This document shows, one piece after another, positions 34,753 through 46,680 of a stretch of 64,000 nt of DNA (the stretch's first letter is position 1; every line of letters starts with the position of its first letter). The notes below the pieces were generated by a model that was given only the letters and a program-made list of their open reading frames with translations, made no database searches and had not been told where the DNA came from. This stretch comes from Microbacter sp. GSS18 (GTDB lineage: Bacteria; Actinomycetota; Actinomycetes; Actinomycetales; Microbacteriaceae). Location of the stretch: contig CP119753.1 in the NCBI GenBank assembly GCA_029319145.1, positions 1,550,001-1,614,000 of the forward strand, given 5' to 3'. The translations under genes and the position numbers were made by a program.

Positions 34753-35739
34753 TCAGGACTCCAGGATGCTGTCGGGCTGGATGTCGATCTTGGCGCCGGT
34801 CAGCTTGGCGGCGAGGCGGGCGTTCTGGCCCTCCTTGCCGATGGCCAGCGACAGCTGGTAGTCGGGCACGAGCGCCCGCACGGCCTTGGTGGCCTGATCG
34901 AGCACGAAGCTGGAGGTGACCTTGGCGGGCGACAGCGCGTTGGCGACGAACTTCGCCAGCTCGGGGTCGTAGTCGACGATGTCGATCTTCTCGCCGCCGA
35001 GCTCCTCGGTGACGGCGCGGACGCGCCGGCCGAGTTCGCCGATGCACGCGCCCTTGGCGTTGATCGTGGGGTCGGTCGCCTTGACGGCGATCTTGGTGCG
35101 GTGACCGGCCTCGCGCGCGAGCGAGACGATCTCGACCAGTCCGGCGGGGATCTCGGGGACCTCCAGCGCGAAGAGCTTGCGCACCAGGCCGGGGTGCGTG
35201 CGCGAGACGGTGATGGAGGGGCCCTTGGCGCCCTTCGACACGCTCGTGACGTAGACGCGCACGCGCGACCCGTGCGCATAGTCCTCGCCCGGCACCTGCT
35301 CCTCGGGAGGAAGGATGGCCTCGACCGTTCCCAGGTCGACGTGGACCATGCGCGGGTTCGGTCCCTGCTGGATCACGCCGGCGACGATGTCGCCCTCCTT
35401 GCCGCGGAACTCACCGAGCACGGCGTCGTCGGCGATGTCGCGCAGACGCTGGCTGATGACCTGCTTCGCGGCGAACGCGGCGATCCGGCCGAAGTCGTCG
35501 GGCGTGGTCTCCTCTTCGCCGATGACCGCGCCGTCCTCGTCGAGCAGCGGCACGAAGATCGCGACGTGACCGGTCTTGCGGTCGACGGCGGCACGCGCAC
35601 CATCGGGCAGATCCCCCTGGGGCGAACTGTGCTTGGCGTAGGCGGTGAGGATCGCCTGCTCGATGATGCGCACGAGTTCGTCGAGCGGGATCTCCTTCTC
35701 ACGCTCGATCGTCTTGAGAAGTCCGAGATCGATGTCCAC
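34753..35739 (-). CDS. nusA: Transcription termination/antitermination factor NusA
   Basis: A 328-residue NusA of the short actinobacterial type: N-terminal RNA-polymerase-binding domain ([20 protein letters not shown]), S1 domain ([22 protein letters not shown], split here into parts), KH1 with [14 protein letters not shown] and KH2 with [20 protein letters not shown]. It lacks the acidic repeats of E. coli NusA. The start is GTG with GGAGG 5-6 nt upstream. rimP, which usually precedes nusA, is absent; a lipase gene follows instead on the upstream side. Confidence 0.97.
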   Translation of the reverse strand: MDIDLGLLKTIEREKEIPLDELVRIIEQAILTAYAKHSSPQGDLPDGARAAVDRKTGHVAIFVPLLDEDGAVIGEEETTPDDFGRIAAFAAKQVISQRLRDIADDAVLGEFRGKEGDIVAGVIQQGPNPRMVHVDLGTVEAILPPEEQVPGEDYAHGSRVRVYVTSVSKGAKGPSITVSRTHPGLVRKLFALEVPEIPAGLVEIVSLAREAGHRTKIAVKATDPTINAKGACIGELGRRVRAVTEELGGEKIDIVDYDPELAKFVANALSPAKVTSSFVLDQATKAVRALVPDYQLSLAIGKEGQNARLAAKLTGAKIDIQPDSILES

Positions 35740-35785
35740 GCTTGCCTCCGTATTCAGCTCTCACCAGCGTGCCGTGCACGCCGGA

Positions 35786-35791
35786 ACCCTA
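35786..35791 (-). promoter_or_regulatory. Candidate -10 of the nusA-ylxR-infB-rbfA operon
   Basis: TAGGGT on the minus strand, preceded by TTG, lies about 46 nt before the nusA GTG start. It would give a leader of about 40 nt with a ribosome site, in contrast to the many leaderless genes. No clear -35 was found. Confidence 0.4.
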
Positions 35792-35818
35792 CAAAGTTAC
35801 CCGATGGCGCCTGGGTGC

Positions 35819-37666
35819 TCACGGTGAGGCGGCGAAGAAGGCGCAGCCGTCGGCGGGGGCGGGTCCGCCGGCGAGCAGATCGGCGCTGAAGTCGATCAGG
35901 GTCGGGAGCACGCGCGATCCCGGCATCATGACCCCGCGATGGTCGCTCCCCCGCTCGACGACCCAGCGCACGCGTGCGCCGTCGGCGCACGCGTCCTCGA
36001 CGAACGCGCGCTGGATGGACGCCGGGATCACCTCGTCGTCGGTCCCCCACGCCACCAGGAGGGGCTGCTCCCATGGCCCGGTGGCGGCGTTCTCGGCGAG
36101 CCGTCGCCCGAGCGGACCGGTGGTCAGATCGCCGACGTACAGCGAGGTCTCCTCCGACACCCCCAGCGCGGCCAGCAGGCTCACCACCGCCCCGGGTTCG
36201 CTGGGGCAGCGTCGCGTCATCTCATCGACGATCGTGCTCGCGCCCGGCACGACGTAGTCGCCCAGCTCGACATCGGCGTAGGTCTGCGCGTACGGACCGA
36301 GCACCCACGAGATCAGGATCGCCAGCGTGGGGTCGGAATCCGCCACCGTCAGCTCGGAGGCGAGTCGGTGCGGGTCCGCGGCGGGAGCGAGGGCGGCCGT
36401 GCCCACCACGTCGAGCTGCGGCGCGTACTCCGCGGCGATCTGCGACGACCACAGTGCGGCGTGGCCGCCCTGCGAATGCCCCCAGACGACGACCTCGTCG
36501 CGCAGCCAGACGCCCTGCACCTGGTCGGCGGCGAGCACGGCATCCAGCGCCGACCGCGCCTCGCCGAGCCCGATCAGGTAGGGGTACACGCCCGGGGCGC
36601 CCTGGCCGGTGTAGTCGGGCGCGACCACGACCCATCCCCGGTCGAGCGCGTCCTCGAGGGCGGGAATGGCCCATTTCGTCGCCGAGTCGTCCCGGAGGCT
36701 CGGAGCGCAGCCCTGCGCGACGCCGGTGGTTCCGTGGTTCCACAGCACGACCGGCCGAGGCGTCCAGGTGACCTCCTCCGGCGAGATCACCAGCCCGCTC
36801 GCGACGGCCGGCGCGCCGTTCGCGTCCTGCGTCGTGTAGAGGATGCGGCGCACCGTGGCACCCTCGGGTGCGCGGCCGATGTAGTCGTCCGTGCGGATCA
36901 GCTGGCCGTGCCCCCCGGGGACGTCGGCGGGCGGATCGTAGAAGGCGTCGATGACGGGTGCGCCCTCGGCCAGCCAGTCGTTGATCCACCATGCACCGCC
37001 CGCCGCGGTGGCCACGACGATCGCCAGGGCGATGCGCCCGGCATCCGCCCATCTGCGCGCCGTGCGCGACGACGTCTCCCGCTCCGCCGCGTCGGGGAAC
37101 GCCGTCGGTGCGCCGCTGGCGACGCCCCGGGCGCCGCGAACCGTGAACGAGACGCCGAGCACGAGCGTGCGGATGCCGAACACGACCGCCGCCACCAGGA
37201 TGGTGGCATCCGGCCACGCGAGGGCCACGTATCCGAACACGATCTGCGCGACCCCCCAGGCGACGGCGAGCACCCGCTCGCTCAGCCGCACGCTGCGGAC
37301 CGCGTCGCCGAACGACGCCAGACCGCCGAGCAGAAGCAGCACGGCGATCGCGCCCGGCATCAGGTCGAGGCTCCGGCCGAACCCGAACAGGATCGCCAGC
37401 CCCAGCGCGATCCAGCCCAGGCCCATCGCGCGCCCCCACCACGTGCCCGAGTGCGCGACGGTGAACTCGAAGATCCCCGACACCACGGCGCTCACACCGA
37501 TGTAGAGCGCCAGCAGATACAGCGACGTGAGGGGCCGCGCGACGATGAGAAGGCCGACACACGTCATGACGAAGCCGACGAGCAGCACGACGCGAGGGTG
37601 CGCCCGACGCAGAAGCCACGGAAGCGCACTCCAGCGCAGGCGGCTGCCGGTCGACGGGCGTGCCAT
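35819..37666 (-). CDS. HdeD-like membrane domain fused to a secretory lipase/alpha-beta hydrolase
   Basis: A 615-residue fusion. Residues about 20-200 form six transmembrane helices of the HdeD/DUF308 type, in pairs such as RVVLLVGFVMTCVGLLIVAR. A seventh helix (about 215-235, ALAIVVATAAGGAWWI) leads to an extracytoplasmic alpha/beta-hydrolase. The latter has PVVLWNHGTTG (oxyanion region), the nucleophile in WGHSQGG, an Asp in AWGTDDEVIP and a His in RGSDHRG, the layout of the LIP secretory lipase family. It probably hydrolyses esters outside the membrane. TACGAT is 6 nt before the ATG at 37666, divergent from the symporter gene. Confidence 0.85.
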   Translation of the reverse strand: MARPSTGSRLRWSALPWLLRRAHPRVVLLVGFVMTCVGLLIVARPLTSLYLLALYIGVSAVVSGIFEFTVAHSGTWWGRAMGLGWIALGLAILFGFGRSLDLMPGAIAVLLLLGGLASFGDAVRSVRLSERVLAVAWGVAQIVFGYVALAWPDATILVAAVVFGIRTLVLGVSFTVRGARGVASGAPTAFPDAAERETSSRTARRWADAGRIALAIVVATAAGGAWWINDWLAEGAPVIDAFYDPPADVPGGHGQLIRTDDYIGRAPEGATVRRILYTTQDANGAPAVASGLVISPEEVTWTPRPVVLWNHGTTGVAQGCAPSLRDDSATKWAIPALEDALDRGWVVVAPDYTGQGAPGVYPYLIGLGEARSALDAVLAADQVQGVWLRDEVVVWGHSQGGHAALWSSQIAAEYAPQLDVVGTAALAPAADPHRLASELTVADSDPTLAILISWVLGPYAQTYADVELGDYVVPGASTIVDEMTRRCPSEPGAVVSLLAALGVSEETSLYVGDLTTGPLGRRLAENAATGPWEQPLLVAWGTDDEVIPASIQRAFVEDACADGARVRWVVERGSDHRGVMMPGSRVLPTLIDFSADLLAGGPAPADGCAFFAASP

Positions 37667-37752
37667 GCGGCCATCGTAGGGCCGCGGAAGCACGCCGGTC
37701 CCCACCGATCCGGGTCTGGTCATCGGCCCCGCACTGCCGCCATACTGGCGCC

Positions 37753-39266
37753 GTGGAAGCGGTGAACGACTGGCTCCTGACGTGGGGCGATCATCTGTGG
37801 ACCTGGGCCGTGCTCCCCGTGGTGGTCCTGCTCGGGCTGTACTTCACGATCCGGTCGGGCGTCGTGCAGGTCCGGCTCATCCCCGAGATGTTCCGCACAC
37901 TCACCGACAAGACCCCGCGCGACGAAAGCGGGGAGCCGCAGTCGGTGTCGGCGTTCCAGGCGTTCACGATCTCGGCGGCCTCGCGCGTCGGCGTCGGCAA
38001 CATCGCCGGCGTGGGCACCGCGATCGCGATCGGCGGGCCGGGCGCGGTCTTCTGGATGTGGCTGATGGCCTTCGTCGGCGGCGCGTCGGCGTTCATCGAG
38101 TCCTCGCTCGCGCAGCTGTTCAAGACGCGCGACGCCGACGGCTTCCGCGGCGGCCCGGCGTACTACATGGAGCGCGGCCTGGGCGCGCGGTGGATGGGCA
38201 TCCTGTTCGCGGTGATCCTCATCATCTGCTTCCCCATCGCCTTCAGCTCGCTGCAGGCCAACACCATCCAGGCGACGATCTCGGGGAGCTTCGGCGACGA
38301 TGCCGCCGCGTGGCTTCCGTGGGCGATCGGCGTCTCGCTCGCGGTGCTGATGGCCCTCGTGATCTTCGGGGGCGTGCGGCGCATCGCGCACGTGACGCAG
38401 GCGCTCGTTCCGGCGATGGCCCTGCTGTATCTGCTTCTCGGACTCGTCATCGTCGCGATGCACATCGACCGGCTGCCCGAGGTGTTCGCGACGATCTTCA
38501 CGCAGGCGTTCGGCCCGAACGAGGTCGTCGGCGCGACCCTCGGCTACATCATCCTCACGGGCGTCAAGCGCGGCATGTTCTCCAATGAGGCAGGACTGGG
38601 CTCGGCCCCCAACGCGGGAGCGAGCGCGGCGGTCACCCATCCCGTCAAGCAGGGTCTCGTGCAGACGCTCGGGGTCTACTTCGACACGTTCCTGGTCTGC
38701 ACGATCACGGCGTTCATCGTGCTGGTCTCGGTGCCGGATCTGGCGAACGCCGAGCGAGGAATCAGCCTCACCCAGGGCGCGATCTCGAGCACGCTCGGCG
38801 AGTGGTCGAACATTCTGCTGAGCATCGTGATCTTCCTGCTGGCCTTCAGCTCGATCCTCGGGAACTACTACTACGGCGAGTCGAACATCGAGTTCATCAC
38901 TCCCCGACGCGGCGTCCTGACCGGCTTCCGGATCGTCGCGGTCCTGGCCGTGCTCGCGGGCGCTGTGGTCTCGGCGGATGTCGTGTGGAACTTCGCGGAC
39001 GGGGCCATGGGCTTCATGGCGCTCGTGAACCTGTGGCGATCGGCCTGCTGTCCGGGATCGCGTTCCGGCTGCTCAGGGACTACACGCAGCAGCGGCGCGA
39101 GGGCCGCGACCCCGTGTTCACCCGCGACCGGCTCCCCGGCGTGGCGCGCATCGAGGTGTGGGAGGACGAGCTGTCCGTCACCGGTCCTCTGGACCTGCCG
39201 ACCAAGCGCCACCAGGCCGACAAGCACCGCGACCACCTGCACCACGCCCCGCACAGCGAGGAGTGA
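37753..39266 (+). pseudogene. Alanine/glycine:Na+ symporter (AGCS family) with a one-base frameshift
   Basis: From the GTG at 37753 the frame encodes about ten helices of an AGCS symporter with FTISAASRVGVGNIAGVGTA, GGPGAVFWMW, GGPAYYMERGLG and KRGMFSNEAGLGSAPNA. After ALVNL at 39030 the frame turns into Trp-Arg-Ser nonsense running to 39333. The plus-one neighbouring frame continues the family exactly as VAIGLLSGIAFRLLRDY and a 50-residue tail ending at 39266. A single G missing from CTG(G)TGG at 39031-39035 explains it. Restored, the protein would be 504 residues. It may be a genuine mutation or a sequencing error. The upstream CATACT, 6 nt from GTG, suggests leaderless expression. Confidence 0.88.
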
Positions 39267-39423
39267 ATCCGGCCCGCGTGGACAGCTGACACGCCGGGGG
39301 CCCACTGCGCACGGCGCTCCTGCGCTAGCGTGAGCGACAGCCATCATCGTCGATGGCTCACCGCCGCTCGGTGCCCGACCGACGGCAGGCGCAGATTCTC
39401 GTGGAGCGGGAGGATCGTCACCG

Positions 39424-39891
39424 ATGACCGGAGTCACTCGACGGACCGTCGTGAGAGGCGGAGCGTGGGTCGTGCCCGCCATCGCGGTCGGCGTCTCCGC
39501 TCCCGCCATGGCGGCCAGCCCGACAGGCCCGGTCATCCCGGACCTCCAGATCGTCCCCGAAGCCAGCTTCACGTGCTGCAGCGGCACACCCATGGACATG
39601 CAGCTCGTTCTGCAGTTCACGAATCCTTCCACAGGCACGGTCGTGCCCGGCTCCCGATGGTGCGTCGACCAGATCCAGCTGGACACGAACAACAATCCGA
39701 TCGTCTGGGTAGGACAGTTCTGCGGTGAGGTGGGCGGGCTGCCGGTGGGACCGGTCATCATCTGCGACACGCCGGAATGCACCACCAGCCTGATCGCGCG
39801 CATCTATCGGGAGGGAACCACCGACTATCAGCTCGTGGCGATCGCGGGACAGGACTTGCCGCAAGGCACCGGCTGCGGATGCTCGTCTTGA
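39424..39891 (+). CDS. Tat-exported Cys-rich hypothetical protein
   Basis: 155 residues starting MTGVTRRTVVRGGAWVVPAI, a twin-arginine signal ending at AMAAS (about residue 31). The mature part has eight cysteines, among them FTCCSG, RWCVDQ, QFCGEV, IICDTPECTT and GCGCSS at the very end, which suggests disulphides or metal binding. No family was recognised. A strong GGGAGG site precedes the ATG by 10 nt, and a small 7-bp hairpin (39339-39358) lies in the leader. Composition is less GC-rich than its neighbours, which may point to acquisition. Confidence 0.72.
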   Translation: MTGVTRRTVVRGGAWVVPAIAVGVSAPAMAASPTGPVIPDLQIVPEASFTCCSGTPMDMQLVLQFTNPSTGTVVPGSRWCVDQIQLDTNNNPIVWVGQFCGEVGGLPVGPVIICDTPECTTSLIARIYREGTTDYQLVAIAGQDLPQGTGCGCSS

Positions 39892-40022
39892 CCAGGCGCC
39901 CAGCGTGCGAGCGTCGGGACGACCGAGGCACCTCGGCATGACCGCGTGGCCGCGGCTAGCTGACCGCATTCGCGCCGTCAAGCCCTCGGTCGCCGCATCC
40001 GGGCGGACTCTATCGTGAGCGC

Positions 40023-40823
40023 ATGACATCGACGCACAAGCACGTCGCGCGAAAGGCCGAGTCCACACCCGCCTTCCGCGCCCTCGCCCGTGTCGGCTTC
40101 GCCGCCAACGGCGTCGTCCACATCCTGATCGGCGCGATCGCGTTCGCCGTCGCCTTCGGCGGCGGCGGCGAGAGCGACCAGTCCGGCGCGATGACGGCCA
40201 TCGCGCAGGCCCCGCTCGGATTCGTCCTGCTGTGGGTGCTCACGATCGGGCTGCTCGCCCTCACGGTGTGGTACATCGTCGAAGGAGTCCTCGCCCGCGG
40301 TGACGGGACGTCGAAGTGGGGCGAGCGGCTGGCCTCGTGGGGACGCGCGATCGCCTATCTCTCCCTGGGCATCGTCGCGCTGACCTTCGCGCTGGGCGGG
40401 TCGAGCGACAGCGAGGAGAGCACCGAGAGCACGACCTCGGGCATTCTGCAGCTGCCCGGTGGCCCGTTCATCGTCGGCGCCGCGGGGGTCGGGGTTCTCG
40501 CGATCGCCGGGTACTTCGTCTTCAAGGGCGTGACCCGCAAGTTCGAGGAGCAGATCTCGATGCCCGGCGGAACCATCAGCACCGGCGTGCGCGCACTCGG
40601 CACGGTCGGGTACGTCGCGAAGGGCATCGCGCTGGGCGTCATCGGCGTGCTCCTGATCGTCGCCGCCGTCCAGCTCGACCCCGAGAAGGCCGCCGGCTTC
40701 GACGGCGCTCTCAAGACGCTTCTCGGCCTGCCGTTCGGCCCGTGGCTGGTGGCGATCATCGGCGCCGGGCTCATCGCCTACGGCGTCTACCAGTTCGCGC
40801 GCGCCCGATACGCGAAGCTCTGA
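40023..40823 (+). CDS. DUF1206 domain-containing membrane protein
   Basis: A 266-residue protein with six hydrophobic segments in three repeats, each opening with an aromatic/Gly motif: LARVGFAANGVVHILIG, SWGRAIAYLSLGIVALTF and LGTVGYVAKGIALGVIG. This triple repeat is the DUF1206 signature. A Ser/Glu-rich loop (SSDSEESTESTTS) separates repeats 2 and 3. Function unknown. TATCGT lies exactly 6 nt before the ATG. Confidence 0.9.
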   Translation: MTSTHKHVARKAESTPAFRALARVGFAANGVVHILIGAIAFAVAFGGGGESDQSGAMTAIAQAPLGFVLLWVLTIGLLALTVWYIVEGVLARGDGTSKWGERLASWGRAIAYLSLGIVALTFALGGSSDSEESTESTTSGILQLPGGPFIVGAAGVGVLAIAGYFVFKGVTRKFEEQISMPGGTISTGVRALGTVGYVAKGIALGVIGVLLIVAAVQLDPEKAAGFDGALKTLLGLPFGPWLVAIIGAGLIAYGVYQFARARYAKL

Positions 40824-40876
40824 CGCAGCCGGCGGCGCCCTCGCCGCGACCGGCGGGAACAGGAGTTCTCGCGCGG

Positions 40877-40923
40877 ACAGGAAAGATCCCGCGGAATCGT
40901 CCTGATTCCACGGGATCTCCTGT
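40877..40923. terminator. Terminator between convergent DUF1206 and proS genes
   Basis: A long stem (ACAGG, then AGATCCCGCGGAATC against GATTCCACGGGATCT with one mismatch, then CCTGT) with the 5-nt loop GTCCT, followed by TTTC on the plus strand and a short AA-rich side on the other. It could act in both directions. Confidence 0.85.
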
Positions 40924-40938
40924 TTCGGCGGGGCGCCG

Positions 40939-42735
40939 CTATGCCGTGAGCACCGCGACGGCCTCGCCGGCGGCGACCGTCTGGCGGTCGCCCGTGCGGC
41001 GGTCCCACACCTCGACCTGGCCGTCGGCGGCGCCGCGGCCGACGATGAGGATCCTGGGAACGCCGATGAGCTCTGCGTCGCCGAACTTCACGCCGGGCGA
41101 CACCTTCGGCCGGTCGTCGAACATGACGTCCATGCCCGCCGCCTCGAGGTCGGCCGACAGCTTCTCGGCGAGCTCGAACGCGACCGCGTCCTTGCCCGTC
41201 GCGACGATGTGCACGTCGAACGGCGCGACGGATGCCGGCCACACCAGGCCCTTGGCGTCGTTGTTGAGCTCGGCGATGATCGCGAGGATGCGGGTGACCC
41301 CGATGCCGTACGAGCCCATCGTGACGGTGACGAGCTTGCCGTTCTCATCGAGGACCTTCAGCCCCAGCGCCTCGGCGTACTTGCGGCCGAGCTGGAAGAC
41401 GTGGCCGATCTCCATGCCGCGCGCGAGGTGCACCGGACCCGAGCCGTCGGGTGCCGGGTCGCCCTCGGCGACGTTCGCGACCTCGACGAAGCCGTCGGCG
41501 GCGAAGTCGCGGCCGGCGACCAGCGAGTGCACGTGCTTCTGGTCGATGTTGGCGCCGGTCACCCACGCGGTCCCCTCGACGACTCGGGGGTCGAGCAGAT
41601 AGCGGATGCCGGTGGCCGACTCCTCGCCGAGGATCGCGCCCTGCTCGGACCACGGGCCGATGTAGCCCTTGACCAGCAGCGGGTGCTTCTCGAAGTCCTC
41701 GGGCGTCGCCGCCTCGACGGTCGCCGGGGCGAAGGCGACCTCGGCGCGCTTGTCGTCGACGTCGCGGTCGCCGGGGACGCCGACGATGACGAGCTCGCGC
41801 GTGCCGTCGAGGTGGGTGAGGGCCAGCACGACGTTCTTGAGCGTGTGCGCGGCGTTCCACTCCGTCGCGCCGTCGGTCGCCGGGCCCGCGATTCCGGGTG
41901 CCGGGGCGTCGAGGTGCGCATTGCAGTGGTCGACGAGCGTCTGGATCGTCGGCGTGTTCGGCGAATCGAAGATCACCGGCGCCGGCAGGCCGTCCAGGAC
42001 GATCGGCGCGGGGACCGTCGTCTCGTACGCCTCGACGTTCGCGGCGTAGCCGCCCTCGGATCGCACGAAGGTGTCCTCGCCGACGGCGGTCGGGTGCAGG
42101 AACTCCTCGCTGCGCGAGCCGCCCATGGCTCCGGCATCCGCCTGCACGATGACGTACTCCAGGCCCAGGCGCTGGAAGATGCGCTCGTACGCGTCGCGCT
42201 GCGCCATGTAGCTCTCGTCGAGCCCCGCATCGGTGTAGTCGAACGAGTAGGCGTCCTTCATCGTGAACTCGCGGCCGCGCAGCAGGCCTGCGCGGGGACG
42301 CGCCTCGTCGCGGTACTTGTCCTGGATCTGGTAGATCGACAGCGGCAGGTCCTTGTACGACGAGTACAGATCCTTCACCAGCAGCGTGAAGACCTCCTCG
42401 TGCGTGGGCGCGAGCAGGTAGTCGGCGCCCTTGCGGTCGTGCAGGCGGAAGATGCCGTCGCCGTACTCCTCCCACCGGCCGGTCGCCTCGTAGGGCTCGC
42501 GCGGCAGGAGGGCCGGGAAGTGCACCTCGTAGGCGCCGGCCGCGCTCATCTCCTCGCGGATGATCTGCTCGACCTTGCCCTTGACCTTCAGGCCCAGCGG
42601 CAGCCACGCGAAGATTCCCGGCGCCTGACGCCGGATGTAGCCGGCGCGCACGAGCAGCCGGTGGCTCGTGACCTCGGCGTCGGCGGGGTCTTCACGGAGC
42701 GTGCGGACGAAGTAGTGCGAAAGACGGGTGACCAC
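40939..42735 (-). CDS. proS: Prolyl-tRNA synthetase
   Basis: A 598-residue bacterial-type (ProS type 1) class II synthetase. Motif 1 region [20 protein letters not shown], motif 2 [28 protein letters not shown] in parts, the INS-type editing insertion (about 230-400) and motif 3 [13 protein letters not shown] are visible, then the anticodon-binding domain. It charges tRNA-Pro and edits Ala-tRNA-Pro. The start GTG GTC at 42735 gives [22 protein letters not shown] is 8 nt upstream. Confidence 0.96.
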   Translation of the reverse strand: MVTRLSHYFVRTLREDPADAEVTSHRLLVRAGYIRRQAPGIFAWLPLGLKVKGKVEQIIREEMSAAGAYEVHFPALLPREPYEATGRWEEYGDGIFRLHDRKGADYLLAPTHEEVFTLLVKDLYSSYKDLPLSIYQIQDKYRDEARPRAGLLRGREFTMKDAYSFDYTDAGLDESYMAQRDAYERIFQRLGLEYVIVQADAGAMGGSRSEEFLHPTAVGEDTFVRSEGGYAANVEAYETTVPAPIVLDGLPAPVIFDSPNTPTIQTLVDHCNAHLDAPAPGIAGPATDGATEWNAAHTLKNVVLALTHLDGTRELVIVGVPGDRDVDDKRAEVAFAPATVEAATPEDFEKHPLLVKGYIGPWSEQGAILGEESATGIRYLLDPRVVEGTAWVTGANIDQKHVHSLVAGRDFAADGFVEVANVAEGDPAPDGSGPVHLARGMEIGHVFQLGRKYAEALGLKVLDENGKLVTVTMGSYGIGVTRILAIIAELNNDAKGLVWPASVAPFDVHIVATGKDAVAFELAEKLSADLEAAGMDVMFDDRPKVSPGVKFGDAELIGVPRILIVGRGAADGQVEVWDRRTGDRQTVAAGEAVAVLTA

Positions 42736-42818
42736 GAGGGACAAGTCTAGGCGCGCGGATGCCGGGCGACCGGCGATCAGTCGATCGCGGGCATCCTCAT
42801 CGGGTCTGCCGCGTCGTC

Positions 42819-42974
42819 TCAGTCGCCGATCAGCATCGGCACCGACGGCGCTCCCGTCGCCTGCTCGACCGCCGCGGCCGAGGCGGCCGCAGGGCTCGCC
42901 TCGGCGGAGGCCCATCCCCCCAGCAGCATGACGGCGACGGCGAGGGCGAAGGGGACACGGAAACGACGGCGCAT
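42819..42974 (-). CDS. Small secreted hypothetical protein (51 aa)
   Basis: [20 protein letters not shown] is a clear signal peptide with cleavage expected after ASAEA (about residue 26), leaving about 25 residues ending [15 protein letters not shown] lies 7 nt before the ATG at 42974, which favours it over longer frames. Only a signal peptide and a short tail are visible, so it may be a small secreted peptide or a truncated gene. Confidence 0.5.
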   Translation of the reverse strand: MRRRFRVPFALAVAVMLLGGWASAEASPAAASAAAVEQATGAPSVPMLIGD

Positions 42975-43030
42975 GGGCTTGACCCTAGAGCACGCGCCCC
43001 AGCACCCCGCGCATCCTGTGGACAGCCGAC

Positions 43031-43067
43031 TTGACGCGTCGCTCTCTTGCGTGTGCAATATATTGCA
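43031..43067 (+). promoter_or_regulatory. GntR gene promoter with 14-bp palindromic operator
   Basis: TTGACG (43031-43036), a 17-nt spacer and TGCAAT (43054-43059) form a good -35/-10 pair. The perfect palindrome TGCAATATATTGCA (43054-43067) covers the -10 and reaches the start codon, so a bound regulator would block transcription of the regulator gene and acdS. Confidence 0.7.
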
Positions 43068-43753
43068 TGCCGATTCCGCCCGAGATGCTCGCGCCGCGCC
43101 CGCTGCTGCGCGACGAGGTGTTCGCACGCCTGCGCGACGCGATCGTCGACGGCACACTCGCCCCCGGCGAGCAGCTGCGCGACGGTGACGTCGCGGTCTG
43201 GCTCGGCGTCAGCCGCACTCCGGTCCGCGAGGCGCTGCTCGAACTGGGCCGCGCGGGGCTCGTGCGGGCGCTCCCCGGCCGATCGACGGTGGTGGCGCCC
43301 CTCGAGGAGCGGAGTCTGCGCGACGCCCAGGCCGTGGTCGCGGCGATGCACCGCCTCGCCGTCCAGCAGGCGGTGCCGCTGATGACGGCCGCCGATCTCG
43401 AGCGCATGCGCGAGGCGAACGCGCGCTTCGCCGCCGCGCAGGAGGCCGGCGACGCCGACGCGGCCCTCGCGGCCGACGAGGACTTCCACGCCGTCGCCCT
43501 CGATGCGTGCGGCAATGCCGCGGCGCGCGCCGTCATCGCGCAGTACGAGCCGGTCCTGCACCGCGCCGAGCGGCTGCGCTTCGCGTCGGTCGAAGGCCGC
43601 GACTCCATCGCGCGGCATGCGCGGCTGATCGACCTGTGCGCCGCCGGCGACGCCGACGGGGCGGCGTCCGTCGCCGAGCAGACCTGGCAGTCCCTCACCG
43701 TCGAGGCGCCCGGAACAGAAGACACCGAGCCCCGACCCGAGGAGACCCCGTGA
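43067..43753 (+). CDS. GntR-family (FadR/FCD subgroup) transcriptional regulator
   Basis: A 228-residue repressor-type regulator. The N-terminal winged helix (about 15-75) contains [45 protein letters not shown] in sections, the classic GntR start; the C-terminal helical FCD domain binds a ligand, with metal-ligand-type residues in DEDFHAVAL and ARHARLIDL. The gene overlaps acdS by GTGA, so it probably senses a substrate or product of ACC metabolism. It likely represses itself through the palindrome overlapping its start. Confidence 0.9.
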   Translation: MPIPPEMLAPRPLLRDEVFARLRDAIVDGTLAPGEQLRDGDVAVWLGVSRTPVREALLELGRAGLVRALPGRSTVVAPLEERSLRDAQAVVAAMHRLAVQQAVPLMTAADLERMREANARFAAAQEAGDADAALAADEDFHAVALDACGNAAARAVIAQYEPVLHRAERLRFASVEGRDSIARHARLIDLCAAGDADGAASVAEQTWQSLTVEAPGTEDTEPRPEETP

Positions 43754-44769
43754 AGCTCGAAGAGTTCCCCCGCCACCCGCTGACCTTCGGGCCCAGCCCC
43801 CTGCAGCACCTCAAGCGCCTCACCCAGCACCTGGGTGGCGCCCAGATCTGGGCCAAGCGCGAGGACGTCTCGAGCGGACTGGCGTACGGCGGCAACAAGG
43901 TGCGCAAGCTCGAGTACATCGTGCCGGATGTCCTCGCCTCGGGCGCCGACACCCTCGTCTCGATCGGCGGCTACCAGTCCAACCACACCCGCCAGGTCGC
44001 CGCGGTCGCCGCCCACCTGGGTCTGAAGGCGCGCCTGGTGCAGGAGAAGTGGGTGCCGTGGGATGACCCCACCAACGACAAGGTCGGCAACATCCTGCTC
44101 TCGCGCATGATGGGCGCGGACTCGCGCCTGGACGACCACGGATTCGACATCGGCATCCGCGACTCGTGGAAGGACGCGCTGCGCGAGGTCGAGGAGGCCG
44201 GCGGCACGCCGTATCCGATCCCCGCCGGCGCCTCGGAGCACCCGCTGGGCGGCCTCGGGTTCGCGAACTGGGCGTTCGAGGTCGCCGAGCAGGAGACCGC
44301 CCTCGGGATCACCTTCGACACCATCGTGGTGTGCACCGTGACCGGCTCCACCCACGCCGGGATGATCGCCGGCTTCGCCGCCCTCGAGGACCTCACCGGC
44401 GTCAAGCGCCGCGTGATCGGCATCGACGCGTCGGCGACGCTGGAGAAGACCCGCGACCAGGTGGCGCGCATCGCCCGGAACACCGCCTCGCTGATCGAGC
44501 TCGGCCGCGACCTGCGCGACGACGAGATCCAGGTGCTCGAGGGCTGGGCGGGCGACCTCTACGGTATCCCGGTCGAATCCACCATGGACGCCATGGCCCT
44601 CGGCGCGCAGCTGGAGGCGATGATCACCGACCCGGTGTATGAGGGCAAGTCCCTCGCCGGCCTCATCGACCTCGTGAAGAGCCGCGACATCCCCGCGGAC
44701 TCGAACGTGCTCTACGCCCACCTGGGCGGCCAGCCCGCGATCAACGCGTACCACTCGCTCTGGTCGTAG
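43750..44769 (+). CDS. acdS: 1-aminocyclopropane-1-carboxylate deaminase
   Basis: A 339-residue PLP enzyme from the GTG at 43750. The PLP lysine is K50 in [11 protein letters not shown]. Residues separating true ACC deaminases from D-cysteine desulfhydrases are present: Tyr297-Glu298 in DPVYEGKS and Leu325 in [27 protein letters not shown] is also typical. It opens the cyclopropane ring of ACC, the plant ethylene precursor, giving 2-oxobutyrate and ammonia. This is a plant-associated trait. Its start overlaps the stop of the GntR gene. Confidence 0.95.
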   Translation: MKLEEFPRHPLTFGPSPLQHLKRLTQHLGGAQIWAKREDVSSGLAYGGNKVRKLEYIVPDVLASGADTLVSIGGYQSNHTRQVAAVAAHLGLKARLVQEKWVPWDDPTNDKVGNILLSRMMGADSRLDDHGFDIGIRDSWKDALREVEEAGGTPYPIPAGASEHPLGGLGFANWAFEVAEQETALGITFDTIVVCTVTGSTHAGMIAGFAALEDLTGVKRRVIGIDASATLEKTRDQVARIARNTASLIELGRDLRDDEIQVLEGWAGDLYGIPVESTMDAMALGAQLEAMITDPVYEGKSLAGLIDLVKSRDIPADSNVLYAHLGGQPAINAYHSLWS

Positions 44770-44774
44770 GACAG

Positions 44775-44808
44775 CGGGTCGGGCGCCCTGCACGGGACGC
44801 CCGACCCG
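44775..44808 (+). terminator. Terminator of acdS
   Basis: An 11-bp perfect stem CGGGTCGGGCG/CGCCCGACCCG with a 12-nt loop begins 6 nt after the acdS stop codon. Confidence 0.8.
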
Positions 44809-44910
44809 TCAAGGCGTTGGTGCCCGCCACGGCCATGTGGCAAGTTGGGGACGTACCCGGACCCACGACACCAGTCTCGCCGCCGCACGCCTGAATGTGA
44901 GGGAGCCCGC

Positions 44911-46676
<1,766 letters not shown>

Positions 46677-46680
<4 letters not shown>

